The notes: generated by a model from the letters alone, not told the origin. A stretch of 51,432 nucleotides of DNA from Planctomycetota bacterium (GCA_027618475.1 JAQCEJ010000032.1:1-51432); one strand, 5' to 3'; shown: positions 26,102 to 38,600, counted from the stretch's first letter. A program made the numbers and translations.

Positions 26102-26419
26102 TAAAGACATCCATTCCGCCGAATCCCTACGGGACCAAATCGCGTCGAGACCGCCACAGATGTACGCCGAAAACGAGAATTTCGACGACAGCGCAGAATT
26201 GTCATGAATCAAGCATAGAAATTGCTCCCCCGTTTCCAACGATGTCGGTTGTGCGGAAAATTTCTCACAAGACAGTTTCCTCTGTCATGCCAATAATAAC
26301 TCTGATACGTTACGCCAATGGAGAACTCAACCAGAATGGCAGGTGGATAAGACGCCTGACACGCTTGCCTCATTTCTATGGGATAGAACTCATATAGCCG
26401 CCTGTTTTACGCCGGGATA
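26102..26419. other. Gap between mqnC and the ABC transporter
   Basis: These 318 nt hold no gene I can support and no strong terminator. A promoter for the ABC genes probably lies here but cannot be pinned down. Confidence 0.4.
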
Positions 26420-27187
26420 ATGTTCATGATTCACGTCGATAATCTGACTAAGCGATTCGCCGATCTACGTCAGGGATCGGTGCTGGCCCTTGATCATGTC
26501 AGCTTCGACGTTCAACCAGGCGAGATTTTCGGGCTGCTGGGCCCAAACGGCGCCGGCAAAACGACGTGTCTGCGCATCTTGAGCACAGTGCTCAAACCGT
26601 CTGGGGGAAAGGCTCTCGTTGCCGGACATAACGTCGCCACCGAACCGGCAAAGGTCCGCAGCGTCATCGGATTCATGTCAGCGAATACCGGATTGTACGA
26701 CCGTATGACCGCCTGGGAAATGGTCGAATACTTCGGTCGTCTGTACGGCCTACCCGAAGAAAAACTTCAACCGCGGCTGGAAGAGGTCTTTCAAATGCTG
26801 CAGATGAATGAAATCCGCGATGTACTCGGCGGAAAAATGTCAACCGGCATGAAACAGAAGGTCTCCATCGCCCGCACGATTGTTCACGATCCTCCTGTGC
26901 TGATTTTTGACGAACCGACGTCCGGACTCGATGTGTTGGTCGCGCGTGCCGTGCTGAAAACGATTCACACGCTCCGCGATCAGGGAAAGTGTATTATCTT
27001 CTCGACGCACATTATGCGGGAAGTCGAAAAACTGTGCGACCGCGTGGCGATCATCTATAAAGGACGAATTCTCGCCAACGGCTCGGTTGGTGAACTCGAA
27101 CAATTGTATCACGAACCCGACATGGAAGAATTGTTCTTCGATCTGATCTCCCGGCACGAAGCCCTGATGGCGGCGGAGCGCGCATGA
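26420..27187 (+). CDS. NatA-type ABC transporter ATP-binding protein
   Basis: A 255-residue ATPase of the NatA (sodium/drug export) class. Walker [10 protein letters not shown] is at 41-49, the signature is STGMKQK at 141-147 in place of LSGGQ, as usual in this class, and Walker B is LIFDEP near 161-166 with the D-loop SGLD after it. The H-loop is [10 protein letters not shown]. It overlaps the permease gene by four bases (ATGA), so the two products are made together. An ATG six bases in (26426) is an alternative start. Confidence 0.93.
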   Translation: MFMIHVDNLTKRFADLRQGSVLALDHVSFDVQPGEIFGLLGPNGAGKTTCLRILSTVLKPSGGKALVAGHNVATEPAKVRSVIGFMSANTGLYDRMTAWEMVEYFGRLYGLPEEKLQPRLEEVFQMLQMNEIRDVLGGKMSTGMKQKVSIARTIVHDPPVLIFDEPTSGLDVLVARAVLKTIHTLRDQGKCIIFSTHIMREVEKLCDRVAIIYKGRILANGSVGELEQLYHEPDMEELFFDLISRHEALMAAERA

Positions 27188-29679
27188 CCTGGAAGAACAT
27201 CAAACTGGTTTTTATGCGAGAAGTGCGCGATCAACTCCGCGATCGGCGGACGTTGTTCATGATCGCGATTCTGCCGCTGTTGTTGTATCCCGCATTAGGG
27301 ATCGGCATGCTGTATATGACGATGCTGTTTTCTGAACAGCCGCGAACGGTCGTTATTCTGGGGGCCGATTCGCTCCCAGAACCCGAACTTGTGAACGGAA
27401 ACCAATTCGCCGATCGCTGGTTTTCGTCGCCAACTGTTGCCGACAAACTGATCGTGTATACCGACCGCGGTACCGAAGAAAATGCTCGACAGGGGACGGT
27501 TGATGCGGACAGCACGTCAAACGCACCCATAACCGAATACACTGTGGAATCGGGAAAGCTTTTGAAGGAAGCGAAGATTCTTCAGGAGAAGTATCTTCAC
27601 CTCCAACAACTCGAGCATACTGAATTTTCCGAGTTGATGAAACAGCATCAGGATGTTCCGGGACGTGCCAGCGACGCGACGATCAAAAAAGCGATTTCCC
27701 AATTCACCGTTTCGCCGAAGATTTTCCAGGCTCGTCAGGAATTTTCCCTGCTGTTCGCCGAAAGCCAGATTCAAGTGCTGATCCTCATACCCGAGGGTTT
27801 CAAGCAGCAGATTCATATGATCAATCAGGGGCTCGCCGACGGTACGCTCCAGATTGAAGACGCTCCGCAACCTTTGCGACCGATCATTTTGCAGAACTCG
27901 GCCGATGAAAAGTCATCGATCGCCTTTCACCGCGTGCAGGATGCGATACTGACATGGGAACGCGAGCTTCTCGCCGAGCGACTCTCGCAAGCCGGCTTGC
28001 CCGCAACGCTGCATACGCCGGTGAACGTTCAGACGGTCGACCTGGCTCTAGAGGATCAGATCGCCGCGAACTTATGGAGCAAATTGTTCCCGGCACTGAT
28101 GATCATCATGGCAGTGACGGGTGCATTTTATCCGGCGATCGATCTCGGTGCCGGGGAAAAAGAGCGCGGTACGATGGAAACCCTGCTCATTTCCCCTGCG
28201 ACACGCACCGAAATCGTACTCGGCAAGTTCTTCACCGTCTTCGTTTTCAGCGTCTCGACGGCGTTGCTGAATCTCTGCTGTCTGGGACTCACTGGCAAAT
28301 ATATGGTCTCGATGACGGGAGGAGGAGCCTTCTCGCAAATCGGCGACGTGGCGCTTCCCTCCGGATCGTCGGTCGCCTGGTTGCTGATCTTGTTGATCCC
28401 GCTCGCAACATTGTTCAGCGCCCTCTGCCTTGCACTGGCAACGTTCGCCCGTAGTAGTAAAGAGGGACAATACTATCTCACGCCGTTGCTGATGGTGAGC
28501 GTAGGTATGACAATGTTCTGTCTTTCACCTGCAGTCGAGATCAAACCTTTCTTCAGCATCATGCCGGTGATGGGAGTCGCGTTGCTCCTCAAAGGCCTGT
28601 TGCTCGACCCTACATCGACCGAACTCACCTGGTATGCGCTGCCTGTATTGCTGACGAGCTTTGCCTACGGTCTGCTCGCGTTGTGGTGGGCCATCGAACA
28701 GTTCAACAGCGAAGAAGTACTATTCCGCGAAGCCGAGCGATTTGAACTTCGCTTATGGTTCAAACATCTGCTGCGCGATAAAGAAGCGACGCCCAGTTTC
28801 TCGGAAGCAGGCGTCTGCTTCGTGCTCATCATGATGCTGCAATTCGGTGCATTCAAATTTTTAGGCGACGCGTTTCAACATGCGACGGCAGAAACACGTG
28901 ACATCCTGATGCTCCGCATGCTCATCATTCAGCAACTGGTGATAATCGGTTCCCCTGCGGCATTCATGGGATTGATTCTCACGAAAAGCGTTCGGCAGAC
29001 GTTCCTCGTCCGTATGCCTCACCCATGGATGATCGGAGCTGCGGTCGTACTTCCATTCGTGCTTAATCCGCTGTCCGTCGAATTATCGATGCGATTGAGC
29101 TGGTTCTTTCCCCCGTTGCCCGAAGGAGCCCAGGAAGCACTGAGTGCCATGTCGGCGGAGTCGACTCCTATCTGGTTGGCGCTGTTAGCATTTGCACTGG
29201 CACCTGCATTGTGCGAAGAAATCGCCTTTCGCGGTTTCATTCTCAGCGGTTTCAATCGTACCGGCCGTATCGGCCTGGCCATTTCACTTTCAAGTTTGAC
29301 ATTCGGCCTGATGCACATGATCCCACAGCAAGTCTTTAATGCCATGCTGTTAGGCCTGGTGCTCGGACTGCTCGCCATCCGCAGTGGGAGTATTCTTCCC
29401 TCCATCATATTCCACTTTCTGTTCAATGGTCTCGAAGTCGTCAAAGCTCGATATGGTGAAGCAATCGCAAATTCTTCGTCAGCGACATTATTTATCACAT
29501 CGACCGAGGATGGAATGCATTACACAGGACTGACGTTGTTTCTCTCAGGATTGATTGCAACTCTCATCTTGAAACGACTGATATTCACCGACTCTGCGAC
29601 ATTCGTAGAACATGATGTGGCGGCCGACGACGTCGCCGGTAAATCGACCGACGTTATGTCTCCGTCCGTCACGCAATGA
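27184..29679 (+). CDS. NatB-type ABC permease fused to a CPBP (CAAX-like) protease
   Basis: An 831-residue membrane protein. The N-terminal part has a first helix at about 20-45, a large external domain to about 290, and a helix cluster to about 510 ([35 protein letters not shown]), typical of NatB-like ABC-2 permeases. The C-terminal part (about 560-800) is a CPBP/Abi intramembrane protease domain with EEIAFRG near 678-684, FGLMHM near 708 and HFLFNG near 742, the three motifs of the family. Joining exporter and protease suggests that a peptide or prenylated substrate may be cleaved and exported; this is inference. The amidohydrolase follows 16 nt later. Confidence 0.88.
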   Translation: MTWKNIKLVFMREVRDQLRDRRTLFMIAILPLLLYPALGIGMLYMTMLFSEQPRTVVILGADSLPEPELVNGNQFADRWFSSPTVADKLIVYTDRGTEENARQGTVDADSTSNAPITEYTVESGKLLKEAKILQEKYLHLQQLEHTEFSELMKQHQDVPGRASDATIKKAISQFTVSPKIFQARQEFSLLFAESQIQVLILIPEGFKQQIHMINQGLADGTLQIEDAPQPLRPIILQNSADEKSSIAFHRVQDAILTWERELLAERLSQAGLPATLHTPVNVQTVDLALEDQIAANLWSKLFPALMIIMAVTGAFYPAIDLGAGEKERGTMETLLISPATRTEIVLGKFFTVFVFSVSTALLNLCCLGLTGKYMVSMTGGGAFSQIGDVALPSGSSVAWLLILLIPLATLFSALCLALATFARSSKEGQYYLTPLLMVSVGMTMFCLSPAVEIKPFFSIMPVMGVALLLKGLLLDPTSTELTWYALPVLLTSFAYGLLALWWAIEQFNSEEVLFREAERFELRLWFKHLLRDKEATPSFSEAGVCFVLIMMLQFGAFKFLGDAFQHATAETRDILMLRMLIIQQLVIIGSPAAFMGLILTKSVRQTFLVRMPHPWMIGAAVVLPFVLNPLSVELSMRLSWFFPPLPEGAQEALSAMSAESTPIWLALLAFALAPALCEEIAFRGFILSGFNRTGRIGLAISLSSLTFGLMHMIPQQVFNAMLLGLVLGLLAIRSGSILPSIIFHFLFNGLEVVKARYGEAIANSSSATLFITSTEDGMHYTGLTLFLSGLIATLILKRLIFTDSATFVEHDVAADDVAGKSTDVMSPSVTQ

Positions 29680-29695
29680 ACGATCGGATGCGTCC

Positions 29696-30916
29696 ATGAG
29701 CGAACGTCATCGATATCGTGCGCGGTACGTCATTCCGGTCGATCGTCCCCCGCTGGAAAATGCTACGCTGGAAATTGAAGGGGAACGGATCGTCGCCATA
29801 CACGACCACCACGATCCTCGGGCAATCGATCTCGGTAATGTCGCACTCATTCCAGGTCTGGTTAATGCCCATGTGCATCTCGAATTCAGCGATCTCGACA
29901 CGCCGATCGTACCACCGCAACCGTTTACGCAGTGGCTGCGTGGCGTCATGCATAGCCGTTCGTCTCGCACGGCTTCGATCGAAGAAACACTAAAACGGGG
30001 TATCAGAGAAGTGATAACCCAGGGTACGGCGGTGATCGGAGAGGTCGCCACACACGGATGGTCGGCTCAAGCCGTCGCCGACGAGAATACCACTGTGTCC
30101 CCTTTACACATCGTCGCGTTTCGCGAATTGTTGACATTGTCACAAGACCGCATTCCTGCACAGCTGAATGTACTCGAACAACACCTTCACGACTGCAAAT
30201 CCTTTGCATCGATCCGGTCGGCTGTCAGCCCACATGCACCTTATAGCGTGCATCCTGAATTATTTTCGGCGGCCGTAAATACGGCGAAGCAAGATAACCT
30301 TCCCCTGGCAATTCACCTTGCGGAAACATCCGCAGAATTGGAACTGATGAGAACGGGTACAGGAGAATTTCGAGAATTTCTCGGCGAGCTTGGCGTATGG
30401 CAAGACGACGTTTTCGAATCACCGCGTACTCCGCTTGATTATTTAAAGGCCATGAGTGAACTTGATCGCGGATTGATCATCCACGGCAATTACCTTACCG
30501 AGACCGATATACAATATCTTGCAGCTCATCAAAATTTGACAGTGATCTATTGCCCGCGAACACATGCCTATTTCGGCCATTCGCCCCATCCGTGGAAACG
30601 GCTTCTCAACGACAGCGTGGCCGTCGCGCTGGGAACCGATGGCCGATCATCGAATCCGAACCTCAGCGTGTGGGAAGAACTACGTTTTTTATATATCCAT
30701 CATCCCGACGTACCACCCGCGACAATTTTGCAGCTGGGAACGATAAACGGCGCCAAGGCTCTCGGCATCGAACGAGACTATGGGACCATCACACCGGGGA
30801 AGAAAGCATCGATTGCTGTGATCGAATTACCGAAAGAAACAACACGTTCGCCCGAGGCACTGTTGTTCGATCCGGTAAGCCGAATGCGAGGAATGTTAAG
30901 TTCGTACGCATCCTGA
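29696..30916 (+). CDS. Amidohydrolase, candidate aminodeoxyfutalosine deaminase
   Basis: A 406-residue metal-dependent hydrolase of the COG0402 (SsnA/guanine-deaminase-like) class. Metal and catalytic positions are present: His59 and His61 (NAHVHLEFSD), His180 (SPHAPYSVHP), His207 and Glu210 (IHLAETSAE), His263 (IHGNYL) and Asp315 (GTDGRSSNP). The motif NAHxHxEFS, a WLR-type segment just after it, and HAPYSV resemble, from memory, the Helicobacter HP0267 enzyme that deaminates 6-aminodeoxyfutalosine. With mqnA and mqnC upstream this is a plausible role, but guanine, S-adenosylhomocysteine or related deamination is not excluded. The ATG at 29696 has CGGA upstream. It converges on purB. Confidence 0.82.
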   Translation: MSERHRYRARYVIPVDRPPLENATLEIEGERIVAIHDHHDPRAIDLGNVALIPGLVNAHVHLEFSDLDTPIVPPQPFTQWLRGVMHSRSSRTASIEETLKRGIREVITQGTAVIGEVATHGWSAQAVADENTTVSPLHIVAFRELLTLSQDRIPAQLNVLEQHLHDCKSFASIRSAVSPHAPYSVHPELFSAAVNTAKQDNLPLAIHLAETSAELELMRTGTGEFREFLGELGVWQDDVFESPRTPLDYLKAMSELDRGLIIHGNYLTETDIQYLAAHQNLTVIYCPRTHAYFGHSPHPWKRLLNDSVAVALGTDGRSSNPNLSVWEELRFLYIHHPDVPPATILQLGTINGAKALGIERDYGTITPGKKASIAVIELPKETTRSPEALLFDPVSRMRGMLSSYAS

Positions 30917-30927
30917 CCATGTTTCCT

Positions 30928-32358
30928 TCACACGCGTACGGCTTCCACGGGTTGATCTAGGTCACTCTTATATTTAACGCGAATCGGTTCGATGATGTGC
31001 TTGAGAAAATCGTCGACCTGTTCGGGTGCACGACCGATGTAACGCATCGGATCAAGAGCCGATCTGAAATCGACATTGGCAAAATCCGGCTCCTGCTGTA
31101 AGCGTTCGAGCAGATCGTTTGCAAGACCATGCTCTTTGACCTGACGTGCCGCCGCCTGACTATGTCGACGGATGTGTTCGTGCAAGTCTTGGCGATCACC
31201 GCCGGCTTCGACACCCGCCATCAAGATTTCTTCCGTTGCCATGAAGGGGAGCTCTTCAAGCAAATGACGATTAATTACCTGTGGATAGACCACCAGTCGG
31301 TGGGCCACATCACGATATAATATCAATATTGCATCGGTCGCCAGAAACGCCTGCGGAATGACCAGTCGGCGATTAGCACTGTCGTCGAGCGTCCGCTCCA
31401 TCCATTGCGTTGCGGCAGTTTGTTGCGCGCTCGATGCAAGACTGAGTACAAACCGCGACAGGCCACACATTCGCTCACACCGCATCGGGTTTCGTTTATA
31501 GGCCATCGCCGATGAACCGATCTGCTTCTCTTCAAATGGTTCTTCGATTTCCTTCCTACTCTGCAGAATACGCAAATCGGTTCCGGCCTTGTGAGCGGAC
31601 TGGGAAATCCCTCCAAGCATGTCGATTACCTGAGCATCGATTTTTCGCGAATACGTTTGTCCGGTGACGGGATACGACGACTCGAAACCCATCTTCTGCG
31701 CGACAAGTCGGTCGAGTTCTGCGACTTTTCCGTGGTCCCCGTGAAAGAGTTGCATAAAGGTTGCCTGCGTACCGGTGGTCCCTTTCACACCGCGAAACTT
31801 GAGTTGTGCAATTCGGTGCTCAAGCTCTTCAAGGTCAAGAACGAGGTCGTAACACCACAGAGCCGCCCGTTTTCCAACCGTCGTCGGCTGTGCCGGTTGA
31901 AGATGCGTGAAACCAAGACACGGAAGCGATCGATAGTCCTTGGCAAAGCCAGCGAGAGCATCGATCACACCCACCAGACGCTTGCGAATCAGTTGCAGGC
32001 TGTCCCGCATCTGGATGAGTTCACTGTTATCGGTGACGAAACAACTCGTTGCCCCAAGGTGAATGATACGTCGGGCATTCGGACAGCGGTCTCCATAAGC
32101 GTGAATGTGGGCCATCACATCGTGACGTAGCTCTCTCTCATATTTCGCCGCAGCGGCAAAATCGATGTTGTCAACCGCCAAACGAAGTTCCTGAATCTGC
32201 GCACAAGAGATATCGAGACCCAGTTCTTGTTCCGATTCAGCCAATGCCACCCATAACCGACGCCATGTGGAATGCTTCGTCTGCGGCGACCAGAGTCGGC
32301 TCATCTCCGCCGACGCATAACGACTGATCAATGGGTTTTCGTACACTTCGACATTCAC
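30928..32358 (-). CDS. purB: Adenylosuccinate lyase
   Basis: A 476-residue fumarase-superfamily enzyme that cleaves SAICAR and adenylosuccinate in purine and AMP synthesis. The three conserved regions are visible: [12 protein letters not shown] near 100-111, [18 protein letters not shown] near 149-166, and the superfamily signature [17 protein letters not shown] at 281-297. Length and sequence follow the longer form found in eukaryotes and some bacteria. A GAGGA lies about 13 bases before the ATG. Confidence 0.95.
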   Translation of the reverse strand: MNVEVYENPLISRYASAEMSRLWSPQTKHSTWRRLWVALAESEQELGLDISCAQIQELRLAVDNIDFAAAAKYERELRHDVMAHIHAYGDRCPNARRIIHLGATSCFVTDNSELIQMRDSLQLIRKRLVGVIDALAGFAKDYRSLPCLGFTHLQPAQPTTVGKRAALWCYDLVLDLEELEHRIAQLKFRGVKGTTGTQATFMQLFHGDHGKVAELDRLVAQKMGFESSYPVTGQTYSRKIDAQVIDMLGGISQSAHKAGTDLRILQSRKEIEEPFEEKQIGSSAMAYKRNPMRCERMCGLSRFVLSLASSAQQTAATQWMERTLDDSANRRLVIPQAFLATDAILILYRDVAHRLVVYPQVINRHLLEELPFMATEEILMAGVEAGGDRQDLHEHIRRHSQAAARQVKEHGLANDLLERLQQEPDFANVDFRSALDPMRYIGRAPEQVDDFLKHIIEPIRVKYKSDLDQPVEAVRV

Positions 32359-32538
32359 GTTTGATTGTTCCTCTTATTATTATTCTGAAAACTCAAGATT
32401 ATGCGTCAGCAACAGCAGTACATCCCCGGTGCGGTTTTCGGATGCCGCGCGAGCCGTTATGATACTACATTCCAAAAGACATTTACCGTCCAAAACATCA
32501 GTGAAAATGACCATTTTCCATTATAACGAGAAGGCAAG

Positions 32539-33591
32539 ATGACTACACCGCTGGAATCGCTGGTTGCGAGTGGAACAAAATTATGGCTTGATAGCGTTGA
32601 TCCCGAATTCGTGCGGGAAAACCGCCAATTCGGGGCGACAGGAGCGACGTCGAATCCGATCATTATCTCTGATCTCATCAAAAGTGGCCGATTCGACGGT
32701 GAACTCAAATCGCTGATGGATCAGGGTCTGAACGATGAAGACGTCGCATGGCAAATGACCGATCGCCTCGTGAAATCGGCGCAGGAATCGTTCGCCGATG
32801 TGAATCGCTCCACACAAGGAAACGATGGCTACGTCAGCTTTGAACTCGATCCTCTGCTCGAAGACGCATCGTGTCCGCTCTCCGTCGCTGAACGGACCGA
32901 ACGCTACATCACACTCGGCAAGAAATGGTCTGCCGGTCATACCAACCGCATGATAAAGGTTCCAGCCACACCGGCGGGTCTCGGCTCACTCGAAGAGCTT
33001 GCAGCTGCCGGCATCACCCTCAATGTCACTCTCATATTTACGATGCGTCAGTATCACGCCGCGCGTGACGCCGTTTGGCGCGGGGCGACTCGGCGAAGTT
33101 CGCTCGATGGTTTCAAATCGGTTTACAGTATTTTCGTTAGTCGAATCGATGTCTACACGAAACAGCACGTACCGGAATTGTCGGCCGAAGCACAGGGACA
33201 AGTTGGCATCGTCAATTCGCAGCGAATCTGGACAGACAACAATAAGTTCTGGGGCAATAAAGGACTCAAATTACACCAGGAAATCATTTTTGCCAGTACA
33301 GGTACGAAAGACCCTAACGATCCCGCCGACAAATACGTCGCCGCATTGGCAGGTTCGGACATTCAAACCAATCCCCCCTCGACGAACGCAGATATCCAGA
33401 AAATGGAGGGTAAAGTTTTCGAAAGAAGGGTCGATCAATTCCCGCCGAAAAATGTTCTCGATGAAATCGATCAGTACGTCGATTTCGCGAAATTGGAATC
33501 TGTGTTAATGGAGGAAGGAACCAGAAAATTCGCCGACCCTCACAAAGCGCTCCTTAAACTCATGGGAGACAAACGGGCGGCGCTGAAATAG
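32539..33591 (+). CDS. tal: Transaldolase
   Basis: A 350-residue TIM-barrel enzyme of the transaldolase family, which moves a dihydroxyacetone unit between sugar phosphates in the pentose phosphate pathway. The start [30 protein letters not shown] and the Schiff-base Lys140 ([10 protein letters not shown]) are as expected, with [15 protein letters not shown] after it. At 350 residues it is closer to the longer bacterial class than to the short class. GAGAAGG before the ATG supports the start. It is divergent from purB. Confidence 0.92.
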   Translation: MTTPLESLVASGTKLWLDSVDPEFVRENRQFGATGATSNPIIISDLIKSGRFDGELKSLMDQGLNDEDVAWQMTDRLVKSAQESFADVNRSTQGNDGYVSFELDPLLEDASCPLSVAERTERYITLGKKWSAGHTNRMIKVPATPAGLGSLEELAAAGITLNVTLIFTMRQYHAARDAVWRGATRRSSLDGFKSVYSIFVSRIDVYTKQHVPELSAEAQGQVGIVNSQRIWTDNNKFWGNKGLKLHQEIIFASTGTKDPNDPADKYVAALAGSDIQTNPPSTNADIQKMEGKVFERRVDQFPPKNVLDEIDQYVDFAKLESVLMEEGTRKFADPHKALLKLMGDKRAALK

Positions 33592-33608
33592 CAGATAAGC
33601 AATGACGA

Positions 33609-34313
33609 TCACATCGCCGATGGCAAGTTGCCGCGGCGAAGCGAGAGTTCGGTGAGTTCGATCGCTTCCTCCGTCATACCGATCTCTCGCATCTGTCGAA
33701 CGACATCATCGATGTTGTATTCGACCCGGCGAATTTCCACACGACCGTTATCGATGACGGCGTACGCAGCACGGGGATCGCTGTCTCGCGGTTGTCCCAC
33801 GCTGCCGGGATTGATGATCTGCTTGCCGTCGTCCAGCACAAGATGCAGCGGGATGTGCGTGTGGCCGACACAAACGTAATCGACCTGCGTTCCTTCCAGT
33901 CGAGCGGCCCATGCTTCCGGATTATCGTACAAGTATTCGTCCAAGGGGTCACGCGGCGTGCCATGGACGAGCAAGAAGCGTTTGCCGTCAATCGTCAATG
34001 TTCTTGTGATGGGGAGGCGTCCGAGATATTTTAGACGGACGGGTGACAGCAATTCCCAATGTTTCGGCCGGGTCAAGGCAGCAAGTTGCCGATAGCCCGG
34101 CCCGCTTCTTGCGGGAATGCGCTGAGCGACGGCGTGATCGTGATTGCCACGTACGACCGCCATTGCATGTCGGCGGACCCAGTCGATACAGGGAACCGGA
34201 TCGGTCCCATAATCGACAAGGTCACCCATACAAAGGCACGTATCAAACTCTTCTTTGATTGCCTTAAGTGCAGGCCAATTCGAATGAACATCGGCAATCA
34301 GTAGAATCTTCAT
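33609..34313 (-). CDS. Metallophosphoesterase (calcineurin-like, YfcE/MJ0936 type)
   Basis: A 234-residue two-metal phosphoesterase. Metal-binding motifs follow the family order: DVHSN (Asp8, His10), GDLVDYG, GNHDHA, VHGTPRD, and GHTHIP near the C-terminus, followed by INPGSVGQPRD. Substrates of this class are usually small phosphodiesters. I chose the ATG at 34313 because MKILLIADVHSN is the standard opening; the frame runs upstream to 34379 without support. It converges on the transaldolase gene. Confidence 0.9.
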   Translation of the reverse strand: MKILLIADVHSNWPALKAIKEEFDTCLCMGDLVDYGTDPVPCIDWVRRHAMAVVRGNHDHAVAQRIPARSGPGYRQLAALTRPKHWELLSPVRLKYLGRLPITRTLTIDGKRFLLVHGTPRDPLDEYLYDNPEAWAARLEGTQVDYVCVGHTHIPLHLVLDDGKQIINPGSVGQPRDSDPRAAYAVIDNGRVEIRRVEYNIDDVVRQMREIGMTEEAIELTELSLRRGNLPSAM

Positions 34314-34587
34314 AAGATCTAAATTCGAATGACACGCGATTGGGTTCGAAAACCTGATAATGAATTGTTTCGCTCGCACTTCGTGAACGAATACATTCGC
34401 GAAGTCGAACTCGCTGTTGACATATCCTGCTTTTCTCTATTATAGAAAACTTAATCGGCAAAATATCATCAAATAAGAGATTCTAATTTTTTGTCGAGAG
34501 ATTGGTGGAGTGTCAGTTCGGCACTTGACCTAACCTGCCTGCACCGTGTGTAATGCATCTCCGCACGTTGAACTGGGGGAGTACCGT

Positions 34588-34881
34588 ATGGACGACGAGG
34601 TCGATAATCTGACCCTGAGGCAAAAGTTTACCGAGGGAGAACGCCTTGTGCGCGAATTGATTGAACACCTCGAACAGGGATTCCTTCCCAAGGTGGATTC
34701 GTTCCGTCGCTTGGTCGATATCAAGATAACGGAAATAGACAAAGTCGACGACATTACGATCCGCAATCAAGCGACCGCCTTGACAGAAAGCGATCATTAC
34801 ACCGAATCGATGGTCGAAAAACTATCGCGAGTTTTAAACTCGATCGATGAAGCAACGAGTCGGCTTGTCAACGAGGGTTGA
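34588..34881 (+). CDS. Hypothetical 97-residue helical protein
   Basis: I do not recognise this protein. It is acidic and probably all helical (LTLRQKFTEGERLVRELIEH, SMVEKLSRVLNSIDEATSRL), with no signal or membrane segment. The ATG at 34588 has GGGGGAG ten bases upstream, which favours it over the frame opening at 34546. It lies alone between the divergent phosphoesterase and a 740-nt gap. Confidence 0.6.
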   Translation: MDDEVDNLTLRQKFTEGERLVRELIEHLEQGFLPKVDSFRRLVDIKITEIDKVDDITIRNQATALTESDHYTESMVEKLSRVLNSIDEATSRLVNEG

Positions 34882-35621
34882 ATCGCGGAAGAACCGCCGC
34901 TGCCCCATTGTCGTCTCCCATTGCACTGTTGTCGACTTTCCATTGTCGACTCGGCTGAACCGCTTAGACGAGGCCACACTTCTTCTGAAGGGTTCGCACG
35001 CTCTAGTCTTATTCGCTACGGTGTCGTCCTGGTCGAGGTTCCGCAACTCGATATTCTGAGTGATGATCGCACGCATCGATCAAAGGCATACATGCCCCAT
35101 AGTAGATCAGATACCAACATAATTTGCTGATTGGGCTGGAAATCCGGATTTTCGCTGGATAAGATAAAGAACACCATTTCGGACATTACATCTTATGCGA
35201 CATTCGGTTGCGTTCATTTCACCGCTTGGCGTTCGTTTATCAACGCCCCATTCATCGGGCTTGAGGTTGAATCCTGTCGGCATCGGCCTAGGTTCGGTCT
35301 CTTTCGCTGGTTTTCGCGAAAGCAAATAACCGATTGAAAGAGGCAGATTACGTTGTAAAATGGATGTAACATTCGACCGGCGTAAAATCATCGGACCAAG
35401 TCCCAGTGAATGAGTTTGAAGAACAGATGGGGTTCATTTCGAGGTTACCCCCCGAATTGGACACCGACCACATTTTCACATCGTAGGGATGAACACGTCG
35501 AAGCTGATATGGTCAACGGTTTACGTTCGCGGTATTCACCCGTAACATGAGGTTTGGGTTGTCGCAAGGACATGTCTGGCAGAAAAGTGCCATGACGGGA
35601 AACCGTTATGGTAAAAGGGTT
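34882..35621. other. Long gap before the giant kinase
   Basis: These 740 nt have no supported gene. There are short imperfect repeats of CATTGTCG near 34908-34965. The candidate frames on both strands lack ribosome-binding sites and family likeness. Nothing else is recognised. Confidence 0.5.
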
Positions 35622-38600
35622 ATGAGCACTCAACCAGATTCACAAGTTGGGTTAACGGAACAACTCAAGAAGATGTTCCCCCAACCGGATGCTTCTCCGT
35701 ATGAGGATGAGTCGCTCACCGTTCTCAATCCCGAACGTCGAGGAACGCCGGGAAACTCCAGCTTGTCGGGTGATTCCACTTCAGGTATTTCCTATTCACA
35801 GGCAACCGGCAGCCCCGCCTCGTCAATTTGGCATCGTTTATTTCCTACCCCGACGGACGAATCCGGAAGCAGCAATCATGCTCCAGCCGACCCTCAAGGG
35901 ATTCAAGTCGGACACTTCGTTGTCGAAGATCGTATCGGCAGTGGCGGAATGGGAGCCGTCTTTCGCGCCCTCGACACACGTCTGAATCGCGAAGTCGCTC
36001 TTAAAATCCTCACCCCCGGGCTTTCTCGCGATCTTGCCGCCGTCAAACGGTTTCAGAATGAAGCCCGTGCCGCGGCACGGCTTGATCACGAAAACATTGC
36101 CCGTGTCTATTTCATCGGAGAAGATCACGGACTGCATTATATTGCATTCGAGTTTGTCACCGGAACGAACGTCCGCGACTTGATTCGTGCTCGCGGACAA
36201 CTCGTCGTCGCCGAAGCAGTCAATTATACACTGCAGATCGCGGCAGCTCTGCAACATACGTCGTCACACGGCGTCGTGCATCGCGATATTAAACCGTCGA
36301 ACATCATCATCACTCCCAAAGGTCGAGCCAAACTCGTCGACCTCGGTTTGGCGCGGAGCGAAAAAGCCGACGGATCTGTCGATCTGACAATGGCAGGCAC
36401 AACGCTGGGTACCTTCGATTATATTTCGCCCGAGCAAGCGAAAGACCCGCGTAATGTCGATGTCCGCAGTGACATTTATTCCCTCGGCTGCACGCTTTAC
36501 CACATGCTGACCGGAGAGGCACCCTACCCCGACGGGACGATGCTACAAAAGTTGCTCGACCATCAACGCAACAACTCTCCCGACCCTCGCTCCAAAAACC
36601 CGCGAGTTCCTCCGGAATTGTCGCTCATCGTCCGTCGCATGATGGCTAGTGAAATGGACCGTCGCTATGCGTCGCCCGAATTGCTGATCAAGGATCTGAT
36701 GCCCATTGCAGCCGGATTCGGATTCCGCGGGGTGAGCGCAGAAGGTCTCGTCTGGATGTCACAAGAACCACATCGTCCGGGATTTGCTCAACGCAATCTT
36801 GGCTGGATGATCATGACGACAGCACTATTGTTGTTCGTCGCGGTACTCGATCGTTACCCCGACTTAGGAACAGCCCCTCCGGTCGCGACGTCCACCGATA
36901 CTCAATCAGGTGCCGATTTCACACGTCGACAAGCCGAACGAAATACAGGTGCCACAAATAAAATCGTCAGGAGTCCCAATCGTCCCCCTTCTTCGACGAT
37001 GACAACCTCAGATCAAAACAAATCGAAATCGCCGACTCTGGATGACGATGGCGATTTTACCGCCGTTATTCCTGCGGAAAGTGTAACGGATGGCAACGAA
37101 GATGGCTCTCTTTATGAAAAGATTATCGCCGCCTTAGGGATGAACGGTAGCGAAACATTTAGACCAAATGGTCCTTTTGACGTTTCTCTGGAATCACCGA
37201 CGACGAAACCAAACTCCGCAAACGCAGATCGCACATCCTCTGAAAAAATCCTGACCAGAACGAAGCTCCAAAATACGGAGGGTTCTGATGGCAACGACGA
37301 CGCGGTGGTGTCCCCCAAAGGTTCGGCCGGTTCAAAGCCTTCATTCGTCGATACATCGACGAATAACTCCACCGATAAAACAGTGCGAACAACAGAACCG
37401 ATCGAGGCACGCCTTCCGATAAAGGATGGCAATATCCGCTCTAACGTCGACGAATCGACGCCCTATGTCATCATCGATTCGCAGGGAATAGTCAAAAAGA
37501 AGTTCCGTACGCTCGAGGCCGCCTGTCAAGACGCCGCTGATGGCAGCGTGATCGAATTACGATTCAATGGCGTCCGACTCGAAAAACCGATCAAAGTCAA
37601 TGAGAAGACGGTCACGATCCGTGGTGCCAACGGCTACCGTCCTGTGATCGAATTCGTCGCCAATGCGATTTCTGGCCAAGGCGATCAGACGCACATGATT
37701 ACGGTTGCTAACGGGTCGATGAGCTTTTTCGATGTGCACCTGACAATGCGCGTTGACCCGAGTCTCGCCAGTGACAAATGGGCATTATTCTCGTTGCAGG
37801 TGTTCCGCCAGATCAATCTGCAGAGAGTGCTTGTGACGATCGTCAACCCGGATCACAAGAATGCAACCGTCTGTGAAGTGTTGCCCCCACCCACAAGCAA
37901 CACACCCAACACGAACATGATGGATAAGCGGCCGTTGCGAGATCCCTATGAGTTCGAATTAAAGCATTGTCTGATTCGCGGCACGGCTCGTTTATTTGAA
38001 GTCACGACGACCGAACCCGGACGATTCAGCGTGCTTGATTCGGCGATCGCACTCGATGACAACCTGATGCTTGTTCGTGGAGATCAGGTGAAAGCGGGAG
38101 AGAGCCAGCGGCTCGAATTACGTCTGGAGCACGCCACAATTTTACTCGATGGGTCTTTGATCCGCATGGAAAACGCGAACCAGTTCCCGCTCGAGCTCCT
38201 GCCAATGTACGTCACTGCCCGCAACAATCTCTTTTCGATCAGTAAGAAACACGCTTTGATCTCGATGGAAGGAAACATGTTGATCTCCGATTTTCAGCGG
38301 CTGTTCCGTTGGACCGGCGATAAGAACTTCCATAACGAGACGGCTGTGTTCTGGACAATTCATTCCACACAGGGAATTGCCGTACGCAACACGTTGAACT
38401 TCGACGATTGGCTGCGAACGGGACTGTCGGTCGACGATAAGGGAGTACGAAACGAACCGATTTTGTGGGATTCCGATCCGCTGGCAAAGCGATTTTCCGA
38501 ACTTAAGGCGCCCGACTTCGAACTGCTGCCCGATTCGCAAATTAATCCTGCCTATATCGGTGCCGCCGACGGCAGCCCCGTTGGTGCCGATCTGGTTGAA

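Noticed and set aside
34340-34360. Possible tRNA T-loop (GGGTTCGAAAACC)
   Set aside because: No acceptor stem, anticodon arm or CCA-compatible fold can be drawn around it.
35107-35391. 94-residue minus-strand frame in the gap before the giant kinase
   Set aside because: No ribosome-binding site, no recognisable domain, and a composition like non-coding DNA.
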